64,000 nt of DNA from Cellulophaga algicola DSM 14237 (GCF_000186265.1 NC_014934.1:1550001-1614000), one strand, 5' to 3'. Shown: positions 46,802 to 55,694, numbered from the stretch's first letter. The notes: generated by a model not told the origin, from the letters alone. Numbers and translations: made by a program.

Positions 46802-47854
46802 TTAACCCTGAGTTCTATTCACATCAAAACCTCCAGACCCTGCTCCATATTGTCCTGTGTTACCACAGTTTGGGCATGTGCTCACTTTTTCTTCTCCTAT
46901 ACAATGTATTTGGTTGCATTGACATACAGCAAAGGCAATTTGGTTTCCGCAACATGGACACGTTGGAGCTCCTATTAATTCTTCGGTATTAACCGTTAAT
47001 TGCCTAGAATTACCATCTGATAATTCTTCATAGGTACTGTCTACCTGAAAAGCACCATTTAATCGATAAGATTTTGTACCTAAATCTATACCTCCAAAAT
47101 TAGATTGATTTATACTTTTCTTATATTTCATAAGATAAGTTTTTTTTGTGTTTTGGCACATTGCCGAAAGAACAACAAAGTTATCATCTAGTTTTTCTGG
47201 TACCACTTCATTTTTTGTGATATCTATTGTTGATAAATTATCAGAATCTATCTCTGCTAACTCAAAGCCAGTTTTATTAGATTCTACACTTTCGCTACTT
47301 GTTTTTATAGAATCTGTAACCCATTTAAAAAACTCTTTATAGCCAGAAGTTGTGGTGTTTTCTAATTTAAGAATCTTATCTGTTAATTTCCCTAATAAAG
47401 AAAGATCAGCACCATCACCTAAAGAAATCGCTATTAAATTTGCTGTTTTACTCCAACTATTATTCCATTCGTTAATTGCTGAAGTTGCATCATCGGTAGG
47501 CACACCATCTGTAAATAAAAATACTATAGGTTTCCAATCTCCCTTTTTATACTCTGTAGTTTTTACTAAATTTTTCCTTAAGTCATACATCAAGTGCCCC
47601 AATCCTTTACTCAGAGAAGTACCACTACCAATTGGAAATTTTGGTGGGTAGAAACTAATAATATCTTGTAATGGCACTAATGTCTTAGCCTCTCCTGCAA
47701 ATACTATAATTGAAATCCACACCGTTTCTAATGCTTGAGGATCTGTTTTTAATTCTTGAATTATTGTAGCAATACCGTCTTGAACTTGACTAATTGGATC
47801 GCCAACCATTGATTCAGAAACGTCTATTAAAAAATATATTGGTAATCTTCTCAT
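46802..47854 (-). CDS. TerY-like VWA protein with C-terminal zinc ribbon
   Basis: A 350-residue cytoplasmic protein. The VWA domain has its MIDAS motif DVSES (11-15) and a second motif FLFTDGVPTDD near 114. The C-terminus has zinc-binding Cys pairs (CPCCGNQ near 295, CNQIHC, CPNCGNTG), the TerY-C type. It is a predicted Ca2+ or Mg2+-dependent interaction hub of the TerY-P triad, together with the kinase and phosphatase downstream. One base separates it from the PP2C gene on one side and from the YggT-like gene on the other. Confidence 0.9.
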   Translation of the reverse strand: MRRLPIYFLIDVSESMVGDPISQVQDGIATIIQELKTDPQALETVWISIIVFAGEAKTLVPLQDIISFYPPKFPIGSGTSLSKGLGHLMYDLRKNLVKTTEYKKGDWKPIVFLFTDGVPTDDATSAINEWNNSWSKTANLIAISLGDGADLSLLGKLTDKILKLENTTTSGYKEFFKWVTDSIKTSSESVESNKTGFELAEIDSDNLSTIDITKNEVVPEKLDDNFVVLSAMCQNTKKTYLMKYKKSINQSNFGGIDLGTKSYRLNGAFQVDSTYEELSDGNSRQLTVNTEELIGAPTCPCCGNQIAFAVCQCNQIHCIGEEKVSTCPNCGNTGQYGAGSGGFDVNRTQG

Positions 47855-47855
47855 A

Positions 47856-48104
47856 TTAAATACTTATAATTAGCAGTAGTAGAATAAATAAAATAAATTG
47901 ACTCGAATCAACCGAGAGGTTAGTTCCGATTTTCATGGGTTTAAAAAAGGTGTTCATGAATTTTAAAACTGGCTCTAAAACTCCCTTTATATGTTTAAAT
48001 AATTTTTTATATTGGGGAAACAACATATTTTCATGTGTACGAATCTTACTATAAATAAAAAGACTGAAAAGCAACAGTAAGGCTAATACTTTTATAATTA
48101 TCAT
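47856..48104 (-). CDS. Small YggT-like membrane protein
   Basis: An 82-residue protein with two hydrophobic segments: residues 1-18 (IIIKVLALLLLFSLFIY) and 68-82 (SSQFILFILLLLIISI). The middle, FKPMKIGTNLSVDSSQ, resembles the conserved loop of YggT proteins, which usually have two such helices. The assignment is by pattern only. It overlaps the VWA gene at 48101 by four bases, so it is part of the Ter operon. It may recruit the soluble TerD/VWA proteins to the membrane; that is inference. Confidence 0.65.
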   Translation of the reverse strand: MIIIKVLALLLLFSLFIYSKIRTHENMLFPQYKKLFKHIKGVLEPVLKFMNTFFKPMKIGTNLSVDSSQFILFILLLLIISI

Positions 48105-48736
48105 ATAACGATAATATCTTCTGATGGGGGTGGAGGTAGGGATACAGCATCTGTAGTTCCCATACTTTTATTTCCTTGCTCAATGGTATCCGAAACCCAT
48201 GTAAAAAACTGTTTTAAGGTATTACTATCAACAGTTTGTAAATGAACAACGGTATCTGTTAGCTCTTTAAGCTTATCATCATCTGCTAAATGACCTGCAG
48301 CACAAGCAACTATAGCTCCAAAATTTAAGGCCTTTATTTTAGGAATGACTTCTTTATATTGTTGTACATCTGAAGGCTTTCCGTCTGTAAATAAAAAAAG
48401 TAATGGTTTCCAATCTCCTTTTTGTTCTGGCGTACCTTTTCTTAAATCTTTTGTCACTTTTTCATGCAAATAATCAAGAGCCTTACCTGTAAATGTTGGT
48501 CCGCTTTGTGGGCAGGTAATTTCTGGTAATTGAAAGGATTGTAAATCTGTAAGTGGCATTATTTCTTTAACTTCTCTGTCAAAAGTTACAATACTAATCC
48601 ATAACGTCTCAGATGCCTGAGCATCTGAGCGCAATGTATTAATCATTCCACTTAAAGCATTATTAAGTGCTTCAATTGGTTCGCCAACCATAGATCCAGA
48701 AGTATCTAGTAAAAAATAAACTGGTAGTCTCCGCAT
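48101..48736 (-). CDS. TerY-like VWA protein
   Basis: A 211-residue single VWA domain: MIDAS DTSGS at 11-15, second motif Thr in PTFTGKALDY, and FLFTDGKPSD near 112. No zinc ribbon. It is a paralogue of the proteins at 46802 and 49143, with the same MRRLPVY start. The C-terminal tail PPPPSEDIIVI is also shared with the 49143 protein and could be a docking peptide. Four-base overlap with the YggT-like gene and five bases after TerB-like. Confidence 0.9.
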   Translation of the reverse strand: MRRLPVYFLLDTSGSMVGEPIEALNNALSGMINTLRSDAQASETLWISIVTFDREVKEIMPLTDLQSFQLPEITCPQSGPTFTGKALDYLHEKVTKDLRKGTPEQKGDWKPLLFLFTDGKPSDVQQYKEVIPKIKALNFGAIVACAAGHLADDDKLKELTDTVVHLQTVDSNTLKQFFTWVSDTIEQGNKSMGTTDAVSLPPPPSEDIIVI

Positions 48737-48741
48737 TGATT

Positions 48742-49125
48742 TTATTTAATAAGATTATTTAAAGATTCAGGTAAACTACTACCTAAAGTACTTTTTAAAT
48801 GAACAAGCAATGCTTTCTCTACAGCGTCTATTTGACCATCACCCTCTATTTGACTAACTAAGTATTTTGCTTCTTCAGCATCTATTTCTCCATTAGAACC
48901 ATCATCATCCAAAACAAAACTTGAAATAGCTTTTACAAATAGCTCTTTCCATGATGAATGATTATCATTCCCAGACACTGCATCATTCAAATCAAAAAGA
49001 AAATCTGCCTCTTCTTTATCGATAGTCCCGTCTGCATAAATTACTTGCTCTATTTCTTTTACTTCACTAGCATCAATAATTCCGTCTGCTACTATTTCTT
49101 TTTTTAATTGCTCTAAAGATTTCAT
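48742..49125 (-). CDS. TerB-like acidic protein
   Basis: A 127-residue acidic protein with at least three DGxIDxxE repeats: ADGIIDASEVKEIE, ADGTIDKEEADFLF and GDGQIDAVEKALL. These fit TerB-like tellurite-resistance proteins, where such acidic loops bind metal ions (probably Ca2+). It could link Ca2+ signals to TerD. It sits between two VWA genes with short gaps (5 and 17 bases). Confidence 0.8.
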   Translation of the reverse strand: MKSLEQLKKEIVADGIIDASEVKEIEQVIYADGTIDKEEADFLFDLNDAVSGNDNHSSWKELFVKAISSFVLDDDGSNGEIDAEEAKYLVSQIEGDGQIDAVEKALLVHLKSTLGSSLPESLNNLIK

Positions 49126-49142
49126 ATATTTTATTTTAATAA

Positions 49143-49781
49143 TTATACTACGATATTCAATTCTGAAGGTGGTGGAGGTAACTCATTAAGACCTGTTGCA
49201 TCTTTCCCAGATTCTTCTACTTTCGTAGAGGTTACACCAATAGAAGCTGTTACCCATGCGAAAAACTTAGATATACTTTGGCTATCTGCCGTATCTAAAC
49301 TAACAACATTTTCTGTTATTTGCTTTAATAAGGTTGAATCTGCACCGTTTCCTGCAGCACATGCTACAATATAAGCCGTACGTCTTTTTTTAAGTTCACT
49401 AAGGCCCTTTTGCATATCATCTGTAGGTATCCCATCTGTCATTATAAAAACTAATGGCTTCCAGTCTCCTTTACTTTCTGATGTTGTTGATGCAACTTCA
49501 TTATCAATACATGTACTAACTAATTCAAGAGCTTCTCCTAAAGATGTAGTCCCTGTTGCTTGAATGTCTGGCATCTGAAAAGAGGCTAAATCTGTTAGAG
49601 GTACTATTTGCCTAGCAGAACTATCAAAAGTTATAATACTTAGAAATGCAGATTCTATTGCTTGGGGATTTTGCCTTAAAGAACTTATCATTACTTGAAC
49701 GCCATTTTTCACAGCTTCAATAGGCTCTCCCATCATAGAGCCTGAGGTATCTAATAAAATGTATACAGGTAGTCTTCTCAT
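49143..49781 (-). CDS. TerY-like VWA protein
   Basis: A 212-residue VWA domain: MIDAS DTSGS at 11-15, TTSLGEALEL, and FIMTDGIPTDD near 111. It shares the PPPPSELNIVV tail with its paralogue at 48101. It overlaps the TerD gene upstream by four bases. Confidence 0.9.
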   Translation of the reverse strand: MRRLPVYILLDTSGSMMGEPIEAVKNGVQVMISSLRQNPQAIESAFLSIITFDSSARQIVPLTDLASFQMPDIQATGTTSLGEALELVSTCIDNEVASTTSESKGDWKPLVFIMTDGIPTDDMQKGLSELKKRRTAYIVACAAGNGADSTLLKQITENVVSLDTADSQSISKFFAWVTASIGVTSTKVEESGKDATGLNELPPPPSELNIVV

Positions 49782-50470
49782 TTTGCGTGTGTATCAAGAA
49801 TTTTACTAATTGTTTGTAAAAACATTTTATCATCAGTAGGCTCGCCTATTGCGTCAAACTTCCAATCACCATTTCGTTTGTAAAGTTTCCCCATAATTAA
49901 TGCACCCTTACCTTTGTACGTTTGATCCGTAACAATATCATAACTAGAGTTTACATTGATTACTTTAGATGGTGTGCCTTCATACATTCTGATTTTTGCG
50001 AATGGAATATCTGAGAAATCAAAATTTTGTCCTTTGTTAAGGTAAATATTTAAAAAGAAAAATATTTTATCAACATTAGGATCTACTTTATTAGGATCTA
50101 CTTTATTTAAATCTACACTTATAATTTCATTATCAAGACCATCATCACCACCTACATCTCCTTGTCTATCATCTCCACTATGTTTTAATGCACCTTCTTT
50201 AGAATTTAATTTCCCTAATGGAAAATTTTGCTGTTGTAAAAAGGCATTATACTCAGGAGAATAAATCCAATCATATAATTCTCCATTTGAATCTGTCATT
50301 ATGCAACTTAAATCCAAATCAACATCCTCAATCACTTTTTTGCTTCCGAAAAAACCTTTTTTGATAGTCTCAATTGCTCCCCAATTTACTCCTACACAAA
50401 AGTTTGTAAGTTGCTCACCTGATGATTTTCTTAAGTCAATTTTTTGACCTTTCGTTAAATTAATTGCCAT
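49778..50470 (-). CDS. TerD family protein
   Basis: A 230-residue TerD-domain protein. It begins MAINLTKGQKIDLRK and carries the acidic calcium-binding motif DDRQGDVGGDDGLDNEIISV near residue 101-120. A short repeat in the DNA (two copies of a 15-base unit around 50086-50110) gives DPNKVDPNKVDPN, probably in a loop. TerD domains bind two Ca2+ and occur in stress-response clusters, although their biochemical action is unknown. This is the last of the four TerD genes in transcription order. Confidence 0.93.
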   Translation of the reverse strand: MAINLTKGQKIDLRKSSGEQLTNFCVGVNWGAIETIKKGFFGSKKVIEDVDLDLSCIMTDSNGELYDWIYSPEYNAFLQQQNFPLGKLNSKEGALKHSGDDRQGDVGGDDGLDNEIISVDLNKVDPNKVDPNVDKIFFFLNIYLNKGQNFDFSDIPFAKIRMYEGTPSKVINVNSSYDIVTDQTYKGKGALIMGKLYKRNGDWKFDAIGEPTDDKMFLQTISKILDTHAK

Positions 50471-50527
50471 GTTTTTTTTCTTTAAATTGAATTTGGTTTA
50501 AAAGCTAAATCATATATTTTATACTAA

Positions 50528-51202
50528 TTATATGTGTTTTAGCATTATAGTTTTAATCGTTTCTTGTAGATCAAGTGCAGGTGTAGGTTCTCCTATTGCA
50601 TCAAATTTCCACTCTCCATTAGTTTTATATAATGTTCCCATTATCATAGAAACAAAACCTTTAAAAGTTGGATCTGCAGAAACATCATAAGTTGCAAATA
50701 CATTAGATACTACTTCTGGTGTTCCTTCATAAAGTCTAATTGAAGCAAATGGTACTGTCGCAAAATCTTGTTTCTTATAACTATTAAGAAAAAAAACAAT
50801 CTTATCCACAGACGAATTTATTTTTGTAAGATCTACAGAAATAATTTCATTATCTAAACCATCATCACCATCAACATCTCCTTCTCTATCATCACCGCTA
50901 TGAATAATAGCCCCGTCTTTAGAAGTTAATTGTTTAAAAGAAACAACATCTACTAATTCTTTATTGGCGTTAAATAACACACAACTAGCATCTAAATCTA
51001 CAGCCTCTTTAAAATGTTTAGTAACATATTCTGATTTTCCTCCAAAGCCTAAAAAACCACCCTTGGTTTCTTGTATGCTATAGCTTCTGTCAATAACTCC
51101 CCAATTTACTCCAATACAAAATTTTTGTAATTTAGAAACTGAACCTGAAGCCGTTTTTTTTATTAAATCAATTTTCTGTCCTTTCTGTAAATTAATAGCC
51201 AT
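50528..51202 (-). CDS. TerD family protein
   Basis: A 224-residue TerD protein with the same layout: MAINLQKGQKIDLIKK, and HSGDDREGDVDGDDGLDNE as calcium motif. It is closest to its neighbour at 49778 (both contain CxGVNWG and the larger type), so the pair arose by duplication. An insert around KGGFLGFGGKSEY is unique to it. 57 bases separate the two genes. Confidence 0.93.
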   Translation of the reverse strand: MAINLQKGQKIDLIKKTASGSVSKLQKFCIGVNWGVIDRSYSIQETKGGFLGFGGKSEYVTKHFKEAVDLDASCVLFNANKELVDVVSFKQLTSKDGAIIHSGDDREGDVDGDDGLDNEIISVDLTKINSSVDKIVFFLNSYKKQDFATVPFASIRLYEGTPEVVSNVFATYDVSADPTFKGFVSMIMGTLYKTNGEWKFDAIGEPTPALDLQETIKTIMLKHI

Positions 51203-51207
51203 AAATA

Positions 51208-51762
51208 TTAATTGTATTTATTTAGAAAATCTTGAAGACCACCTTTCATACCTGTCCCAATAGCTTCAAATTTCCATTCGTTATTTTTCTTATAAATTCT
51301 ACCAAATTCAACAGCAGTCTCTATAGAAAAATCCTCATCTAATTCAAATTTCATTACTTCAGAATTATTAGAATTATCAACAATACGTACAAATGAATTT
51401 CTAACTTGTCCAAAATTCTGTTTACGCGCCTCACAGTCATCTATAGTTACAACGATACATATTTCTGTGGCATTAGTATCTATCTTCGTTAAATCTATAA
51501 TTATAGACTCATCATCACCATCTCCTTCTCCTGTTCTATTATCTCCTGTATGTTCTACTGAACCATCTGGACTCTTTAAATTATTGTAAAAAATAAAATG
51601 ACTTTCTGAAAGTAGTTTTTTATTTTCTCCTAAAATAAAAATTGAGGCATCTAGATCAAAATCAACACCTGTTGCTGTTTCATTGGTATCCCATCCTAAA
51701 CCTACTGTAAAATTTCCTGTACTTAAAGACTCTCTTTGTCCTTTTTGTAAATTAATTGCCAT
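51208..51762 (-). CDS. TerD family protein
   Basis: A 184-residue short TerD with FTVGLGWDTNETATGVDFDLDA-type N-terminal half (DFDLDAS at about 34-40) and the calcium motif HTGDNRTGEGDGDDESI. It resembles the paralogue at 52749 and classical TerD/TerE. Its upstream region is now the end of an insertion sequence, so its promoter may have been lost and replaced. Confidence 0.93.
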   Translation of the reverse strand: MAINLQKGQRESLSTGNFTVGLGWDTNETATGVDFDLDASIFILGENKKLLSESHFIFYNNLKSPDGSVEHTGDNRTGEGDGDDESIIIDLTKIDTNATEICIVVTIDDCEARKQNFGQVRNSFVRIVDNSNNSEVMKFELDEDFSIETAVEFGRIYKKNNEWKFEAIGTGMKGGLQDFLNKYN

Positions 51763-51770
51763 GTACTTAT

Positions 51771-51778
51771 TTATTTAA
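51771..51778. repeat. Target-site duplication, left copy
   Basis: TTATTTAA, repeated exactly at 52749-52756 on the other side of the insertion sequence. Eight bases is the usual length for IS1595-family elements. Confidence 0.8.
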
Positions 51779-52748
51779 ACGTTATAGAGGTCAGTAGCTA
51801 ACTTCGTATCTTGATACTCAGTAAATATATTAAATTATGGATATTTTCAAGGGTCAAAATCTTCTAGAGTTCTCTGATTGCTTCAAAACGGACAATGATT
51901 GCAAAGAATATTTAGCAAATATTAAGTCTAAAACCCCTTTTAAATGTTCTAGATGCAATCATATAGCCTGTCAAACACGTGCTGATTTCTCTAGGCAATG
52001 TAATATTTGTAGACATACAGAATCCGCAACAGCAGATACTTTATTTCACAAGGTAAAGTTTGGTGTTCGCAAAGCATTTTTTATTTGTTTTGAGATGGCT
52101 ACAAGCACGAAAAGCTTATCTGCAAGTTATATGGGAGTACGTTACGGAGTAACAGAAAAAACAGCTAGACTTTTTATGCTTAAGGTCAGAGAAGCTATGT
52201 CTTCGAGTGGGAATAATCCTATGGACGGAGTTGTTCATGTAGATGAATTTGTTTTAGGGGGCAGAGAAGAAACAAAAGTTGGCAGAAGCTACAATGCTAA
52301 GAAAAAGAAGGCGGTTACAGCTGTTCAGCTTACAGAAGATGGAAAGGTAAAAAGAATGTATGCTATGAAAATAGATGATTTTTCAGCACAATCCTTACAA
52401 TATATTTTTGTCAACCATATCAGCCGAAACGCAAAGATTACTACAGATAAATGGAGAGGCTATAGTCCTATTGCAAAGGCTTACGACATCACACAAATAG
52501 AAAGTAATGGAGGGTTAAATTTTAAAGCGCTTCATACAATGATACATCAGGTTAAATCTTGGATAAGAACAACTTATTCTTGGGTTAGTGACAATAATTT
52601 AAATAGATATTTCAATGAATTTTGTTTTAGAATAAACAGATCTCAAAGTAAAGCTACAATATTCAATAATCTTATTGTTAAAATGGTCAATAATGATAAA
52701 ATCAATCAAGCTGAATTAATAAGTAATTAACTACTGACCTCTAAAACG
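51779..52748 (+). mobile_element. IS1595-family insertion sequence (ISXO2-like)
   Basis: About 970 bases with terminal inverted repeats: CGTTATAGAGGTCAGTAG at 51780-51797 and its complement CTACTGACCTCTAAAACG at 52731-52748 (17 of 18 match). One transposase gene fills it. It is flanked by the 8-base duplication TTATTTAA. It lies in opposite orientation to the Ter operon, between two terD genes that would otherwise be about 9 bases apart. The clean ends suggest a recent insertion. Confidence 0.93.
51837..52730 (+). CDS. ISXO2-like transposase
   Basis: A 297-residue transposase of the IS1595 family. It has an N-terminal zinc ribbon (CSRCNHIAC ... CNICRH, about 37-62) and a DDE-type catalytic core: Asp in VHVDEFVLGG near 137, Asp in TTDKWRGYSP near 202, and the third acidic or polar residue before FCFRINRSQ near 268. 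The frame is intact, so the element could still be active. Start at ATG 51837 with the left end of the element 57 bases upstream. Confidence 0.93.
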   Translation: MDIFKGQNLLEFSDCFKTDNDCKEYLANIKSKTPFKCSRCNHIACQTRADFSRQCNICRHTESATADTLFHKVKFGVRKAFFICFEMATSTKSLSASYMGVRYGVTEKTARLFMLKVREAMSSSGNNPMDGVVHVDEFVLGGREETKVGRSYNAKKKKAVTAVQLTEDGKVKRMYAMKIDDFSAQSLQYIFVNHISRNAKITTDKWRGYSPIAKAYDITQIESNGGLNFKALHTMIHQVKSWIRTTYSWVSDNNLNRYFNEFCFRINRSQSKATIFNNLIVKMVNNDKINQAELISN

Positions 52749-53372
52749 TTATTTAATAACTTCTCCTGAATAATGTCTGTTAACAAAAAAACCTAAATCT
52801 TCTTTGTATCCTATTCCTGATGCTTCAAACTTCCATTGTCCATTTCTTTTATATAACCTACCAAATTCTACGGCAGTTTCTATAGAAAAGTCTTCATCTA
52901 ACTCGTATTTAGCAACTACTTCATTTGTGGTATTATCAACTATTCTAATATAAGAATTTCTGACCTGCCCAAAATTTTGTTTCCTAGCAACAAAGTCTTC
53001 AATTGTAACTACAAATAGTATCTCTTCAATATCATCCTTCAGTATATTTAAATCGACCATTATAGCCTCATCATCATCACCATCACTAGAATTACCATCG
53101 GGATCATCTCCCGTGTGTCTAACACCAAATTCACCTATAGTACAACCATTTTTTTCACAAGGATTGCTTTCATTATGACCAAGGCCACATAAATTGTTGT
53201 AAAAAATAAAATGAGATTCTTTTGAAAGTTTTCTTTCTGAATTGAGAAGAAATGCAGAGGCGTCTAAGTCAAAATCAAAACCTGTTCCCTCATTAGGATC
53301 CCAGCCTAAACCAATGGTTAACTTAGAAAGTCCAATTTCTATTTTTTGACCTTTTTGTAAATTAATTGCCAT
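52749..53372 (-). CDS. TerD family protein, first gene of the Ter operon
   Basis: A 207-residue TerD close to the 51208 paralogue (LTIGLGWDPNEGTGFDFDLDA type), with an insert holding extra Cys and acidic residues (CGLGHNESNPCEKNGCTIGE near 60), which may bind a metal. The calcium motif is HTGDDPDGNSSDGDDDEA. Its TAA stop (52749-52751) lies in the insertion's target duplication, so the protein end is unchanged by the insertion. It is the first gene in the minus-strand Ter operon and is now separated from the other genes by the element. Confidence 0.93.
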   Translation of the reverse strand: MAINLQKGQKIEIGLSKLTIGLGWDPNEGTGFDFDLDASAFLLNSERKLSKESHFIFYNNLCGLGHNESNPCEKNGCTIGEFGVRHTGDDPDGNSSDGDDDEAIMVDLNILKDDIEEILFVVTIEDFVARKQNFGQVRNSYIRIVDNTTNEVVAKYELDEDFSIETAVEFGRLYKRNGQWKFEASGIGYKEDLGFFVNRHYSGEVIK

Positions 53373-53793
53373 AAAATTCTATTAAATTATTTAAGATATA
53401 TCTCTAACGCAGAATAATTTGTTATCATATAAATGAGATAGAATTATTTAAATTAGAAGTAATCTCCTAAAGATATAAGAATTTATTTTAAATAATAGTC
53501 GAATTAGGACGTAAATAGGAAAATAGATAGAAAATAATCAGTTTATAAAAAAAATTATTTACTGTAAAAATGGGGCATGATAAGGTGAAAATATATATAA
53601 AAAATACAATGAATTTTTAAAGAAGAAATTTATAATTTTCCCAAACAGTTTACACGTAGTTCTCAACAAAATCTACCCGTAAACTGAATTAAAAAAATAG
53701 GGCTATACGTTTAGAATTTACTCTGGGTAAAATGTTAATACACCCTCAGCTTGCTATATACTCAAAATAAAAAACAACAATTACATTATACAT
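53373..53793. other. AT-rich intergenic stretch with one hairpin
   Basis: This 421-base stretch between terD (start side) and the DASS transporter (end side) has no good frame. It contains CAGTTTACACGTAG (53646-53659) opposite CTACCCGTAAACTG (53673-53686), an inverted repeat with 12 of 14 pairs, without a clear T-run. It must contain the promoter of the Ter operon near 53373-53450, but I see no convincing TAnnTTTG box there. Confidence 0.5.
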
Positions 53794-55236
53794 CTAGCTT
53801 AAATCCCAAACCAACGGGAGGACAAAATATACAAATAAAGTTAGAATGAGAATGGATATTATATTCATCCAAATACCCTTTTTTACCATATCCTCTATTT
53901 TTAGATATCCAGAGCCAAACACTACGGCATTTGGTGGCGTAGCCACTGGAAGCATAAATGCACATGAAGCCGCTACGGTTGCACTTATCATCAAATAATA
54001 AGGGTGCACCCCAAGTGTTGGAGCTAAAGAGATGAGCACGGGCAACAACATGGCCGTTGTTGCTATATTTGAGGTTATTTCTGTTAGGAAATTTACCGCA
54101 AAAATTAATATGAGTATTAAAAAAATAAAGGGTACGGATTCTAAGGCAATTAGTTTATTCCCTATCCACAAGGCCAACCCACTGGTTTCAAAACCTAAGG
54201 CCAAAGCCATACCACCACCAAATAATAACACCACACCCCAAGGAAGTTTTACGGCATCTTCCCAAGAAATTAAGCCTTCTTTTTTCTTACTAGAGGGTAG
54301 AACAAATAACGCTATTGCGAAAAATACACTAATAATGGTATCATCTATTTGTGGTATAAGTTTCTGAAGTAAAAAAGATCTTGTAATCCATGCAAAAGCG
54401 GTACATAAAAATACCACTAAAACCATCTTTTCATCATAAGACATTTTACCTAATGCCTTTAATTGTGTATTTATTTCTTCTCTACCTCCAGGGAATTCTT
54501 TTTGTTCAAATTTAAATGCAAATTTTGTCAAATATTTCCAACATAAAAACAATAAAATAAGGGCTATAGGAAAACCGAATATAAACCATTGGTAAAATGT
54601 TATCTCTACTCCAAAAGTGGTCTGTACCACGCCCGCAAGTACTAAGTTTGTTGGCGTACCTATTAAGGTGGCAATCCCCCCAATGGATGCACTGTATGCA
54701 ATTGCTAACATTAAAGCCTTACCAAAAAGCAAGTTTTCATTCTTTATCGTATTTGGGTTATCACGCAATTGCGATACAATGGCCATTCCCATAGGTAGGA
54801 TCATTACGGTTGCTGCTGTGTTTGATATCCACATCGATAAAAGTGCAGTCGCAATCATAAAACCGAGGATAATATTGGTAATATTCGTGCCAACAATTTT
54901 TATGATAGAGAGTGCAATTCTCTTATGAAGGTTACATTTTTCAATAGCAATAGCTAAAATAAAGCCCCCTACATATAGGAAGATATATTTATGACCGTAA
55001 GAGGCGGTAGTTTGCATTAAATCTAAGCCACCAGATAAAGGAAAAAGAACAATAGGTAATAATGCTGTTACTGCAATAGATATGGCTTCTGTAATCCACC
55101 AAATTGCAATCCAAGCAACTGAGGCTAGTATTGCTTTTGCAGAATAGTCTAAACCTTCTGCATTAAAAAAGAACAGAATATAGAAAAAAACAAGTGGCCC
55201 TAAGATTAATCCAATACGTTCTTTTGAAATTTGCAT
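53794..55236 (-). CDS. DASS (SLC13) family sodium:anion symporter
   Basis: A 480-residue membrane transporter with 11-12 helices of the divalent-anion:Na+ symporter family. Visible signatures: WWITEAISIAVTALLPIVLF near 40, the first SNT motif MWISNTAATVMILPM near 135 and the second in TEITSNIATTAMLLPVL near 385, plus GGIATLIGTPTNLV near 190. It imports dicarboxylates or sulfate with Na+; substrate is unknown. It follows the unknown 151-residue gene by two bases. Confidence 0.93.
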   Translation of the reverse strand: MQISKERIGLILGPLVFFYILFFFNAEGLDYSAKAILASVAWIAIWWITEAISIAVTALLPIVLFPLSGGLDLMQTTASYGHKYIFLYVGGFILAIAIEKCNLHKRIALSIIKIVGTNITNIILGFMIATALLSMWISNTAATVMILPMGMAIVSQLRDNPNTIKNENLLFGKALMLAIAYSASIGGIATLIGTPTNLVLAGVVQTTFGVEITFYQWFIFGFPIALILLFLCWKYLTKFAFKFEQKEFPGGREEINTQLKALGKMSYDEKMVLVVFLCTAFAWITRSFLLQKLIPQIDDTIISVFFAIALFVLPSSKKKEGLISWEDAVKLPWGVVLLFGGGMALALGFETSGLALWIGNKLIALESVPFIFLILILIFAVNFLTEITSNIATTAMLLPVLISLAPTLGVHPYYLMISATVAASCAFMLPVATPPNAVVFGSGYLKIEDMVKKGIWMNIISILILTLFVYFVLPLVWDLS

Positions 55237-55238
55237 AG

Positions 55239-55694
55239 TTAGTTTTTTAAAATATAATCTACTCCTGCTTTTGAATGAATCTCCGTTGTATTAAACGCAG
55301 GTACCTCTAAATCTTCTTTTCTAGAAACTTCAATAAATTGCTCAAATTCACTATTATTAAATTTAGAATCATCATAGAATGCATAAAAATCAGAATCATC
55401 AGAATCTTTTTTCAGTAGCAAGATATCATTGTAAATAAAATTTTGATTTAAAAGTATTTTATTCTTGTCAAGTTCAACTATCAGACTACCCTCGCTTAAC
55501 TGCTCATAACGACCATCAACTATATTACCATTTATAGAGATTAATAGTTTCCCATTCTCTTTAAAGAACCATTTTTCATTTAGGTTTTTATCATTGATTC
55601 TAACCCAAAATTTATTTTGCAACAGTGCAATTACAGTTAACTTGTCATCAATTGACTTTAGTTTTACTATCAAAAATTTCAAATATTCGTACAT
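55239..55694 (-). CDS. Hypothetical protein upstream of the DASS transporter
   Basis: A 151-residue hydrophilic protein without signal peptide, not recognised. Its pattern of alternating strands (KWFFKENGKLLISINGNIVDG, then ELDKNKILLNQNFIYND) suggests a small beta-rich domain. It lies 2 bases before the DASS gene on the same strand, so they are co-transcribed. The adjacent 234 bases upstream hold no gene except a possible 14-codon remnant at about 55860. Confidence 0.6.
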   Translation of the reverse strand: MYEYLKFLIVKLKSIDDKLTVIALLQNKFWVRINDKNLNEKWFFKENGKLLISINGNIVDGRYEQLSEGSLIVELDKNKILLNQNFIYNDILLLKKDSDDSDFYAFYDDSKFNNSEFEQFIEVSRKEDLEVPAFNTTEIHSKAGVDYILKN

